Made by a program: the position numbers and the translations under genes. A DNA stretch of 5,809 nt, taken from assembly GCA_027625225.1 (NCBI GenBank), contig JAQBWG010000130.1, forward strand, positions 1-5,809. The letters run 5' to 3'. The notes below the pieces were generated by a model that saw only the letters and a program-made list of their open reading frames with translations, searched no databases and was not told where the DNA came from. Source of the stretch: Chloroflexota bacterium (GTDB lineage: Bacteria > Chloroflexota > Dehalococcoidia > Lucifugimonadales > VGZR01). Below are positions 5,273 through 5,809 of the stretch, piece by piece (within the stretch, counting starts at the first letter, position 1; the number at the start of each line of letters is the position of its first letter).

Positions 5273-5809
5273 CTAATTCCGAATGAGCATCCCCGGCTGA
5301 CACCGCCGACAATAGCTGGTGATACGCTGGTTCGCCGTCACCTCGCTGATAGCGTTCCCGCACCTGGGACATGCTCCGCCGCCCTTGTTGTGCACCTTGA
5401 GGAAATCGCGAATCTTCACGTGGATGTTGTCACCCACCCTGCCCTGCAACTCCTCGATAGCCGCGTGCATGACCGGCTTCATCGCCCCATGCAGCCGTCG
5501 TAACTCGTCATCCGACAACGCCGTCCTTTTCTTGAACGGGTAGATTTCCGCCTCGAACAGAACCTCGTCCGCGTACGCGTTGCCGATGCCGGTGACAGCG
5601 TCACCGCGCGTCAGCACGCCTTTAATCTCGCCCCGGAACGGCCGCAGCCGTTCCTTGAACTCCTCGAAGGCGATGTCGTCTAGCACATCCGGCACGCCGT
5701 CCTTGAACTTGGGGATGTCCGCCACCTGTTCAGGACGACAGTAGTACACCATCCCCATCTGCTTCTCATCGAGGTAGCGCAGGTCGTGCCCGCCCGCCAA
5801 CGTCAGCAC
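5273..5809 (-). CDS. mutM: Formamidopyrimidine-DNA glycosylase (Fpg/Nei family), C-terminal part, cut by window edge
   Basis: 178 C-terminal residues of a base-excision repair glycosylase/AP lyase that removes oxidised purines such as 8-oxoguanine. The frame runs off the right edge. The N-terminal catalytic Pro-Glu and about 95-100 residues are missing, and the GTG at the edge is an internal valine. Seen here, in window numbering: the end of the N-terminal beta domain (LRYLDEKQMG, 10-19), the helix-two-turn-helix with the signature TGIGNAYADEVLF (73-85, DNA-contacting N77), and a C-terminal zinc finger C147-x2-C150-x16-C167-x2-C170 with QR (161-162) carrying the conserved finger arginine. A seven-residue tail follows CQ. 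The loop that normally reads DPRRFG is DEKQMG. It is convergent with the 97-codon gene and shares its terminator. Fpg versus Nei subfamily cannot be settled without the N-terminus, but zinc finger and H2TH favour Fpg. Confidence 0.93.
   Translation of the reverse strand: MLTLAGGHDLRYLDEKQMGMVYYCRPEQVADIPKFKDGVPDVLDDIAFEEFKERLRPFRGEIKGVLTRGDAVTGIGNAYADEVLFEAEIYPFKKRTALSDDELRRLHGAMKPVMHAAIEELQGRVGDNIHVKIRDFLKVHNKGGGACPRCGNAISEVTANQRITSYCRRCQPGMLIRN

Overview
The window is 5.8 kb of compact, mid-GC (mid-50s percent by eye) bacterial DNA. It holds eight protein genes with short spacers, and I see no RNA gene, insertion sequence or CRISPR array. The organism cannot be fixed from one window. An anchor-less succinate dehydrogenase operon of the archaeal/Chloroflexota style (class E), together with an Fpg-type glycosylase ending in a CQPG..IRN tail, makes a Chloroflexota (Dehalococcoidia-like) bacterium my best guess, held with low confidence.

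Region 1 (32-3570, minus strand) is a three-gene respiratory operon read sdhA, then sdhB, then an HdrB-like sdhE. The sdhA-sdhB gap is 18 nt and sdhB overlaps sdhE by 4 nt (ATGA). SdhA carries the covalent-FAD histidine and a complete dicarboxylate site. SdhB has an extra cysteine that should turn the usual [3Fe-4S] centre into a second [4Fe-4S]. SdhE carries two CCG-type domains and stands where classical complex II has haem-binding membrane anchors. Electrons should flow succinate, FAD, Fe-S chain, SdhE clusters, then a quinone or thiol/disulfide acceptor, or the reverse for fumarate reduction. Bases 1-31 lie beyond the sdhE stop and contain no start codon.

Region 2 (3571-4062) is a divergent intergenic region with a credible extended -10 promoter in each direction. 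It is followed by a plus-strand 105-codon helical gene with a helix-turn-helix-like N-terminal half, possibly a local regulator.

Region 3 (4064-4798, minus strand) holds a ribbon-helix-helix (RHH) repressor-type gene and, 60 nt downstream of it, a three-TM protein with a strongly basic C-terminal tail. The latter meets the 105-codon gene tail to tail with one base between their stop codons. Upstream of the RHH gene lies a 58-bp interrupted palindrome holding two mirror-image, mutually overlapping promoters, one reading back into the RHH gene and one reading out to the right. This is the most intriguing non-coding element in the window.

Region 4 (4799-5271) has a ~125-nt structured leader, a plus-strand 97-codon acidic protein of unknown function, and a textbook intrinsic terminator.

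Region 5 (5273-5809, minus strand) is the C-terminal two thirds of a formamidopyrimidine-DNA glycosylase running off the right edge and sharing the terminator hairpin convergently.
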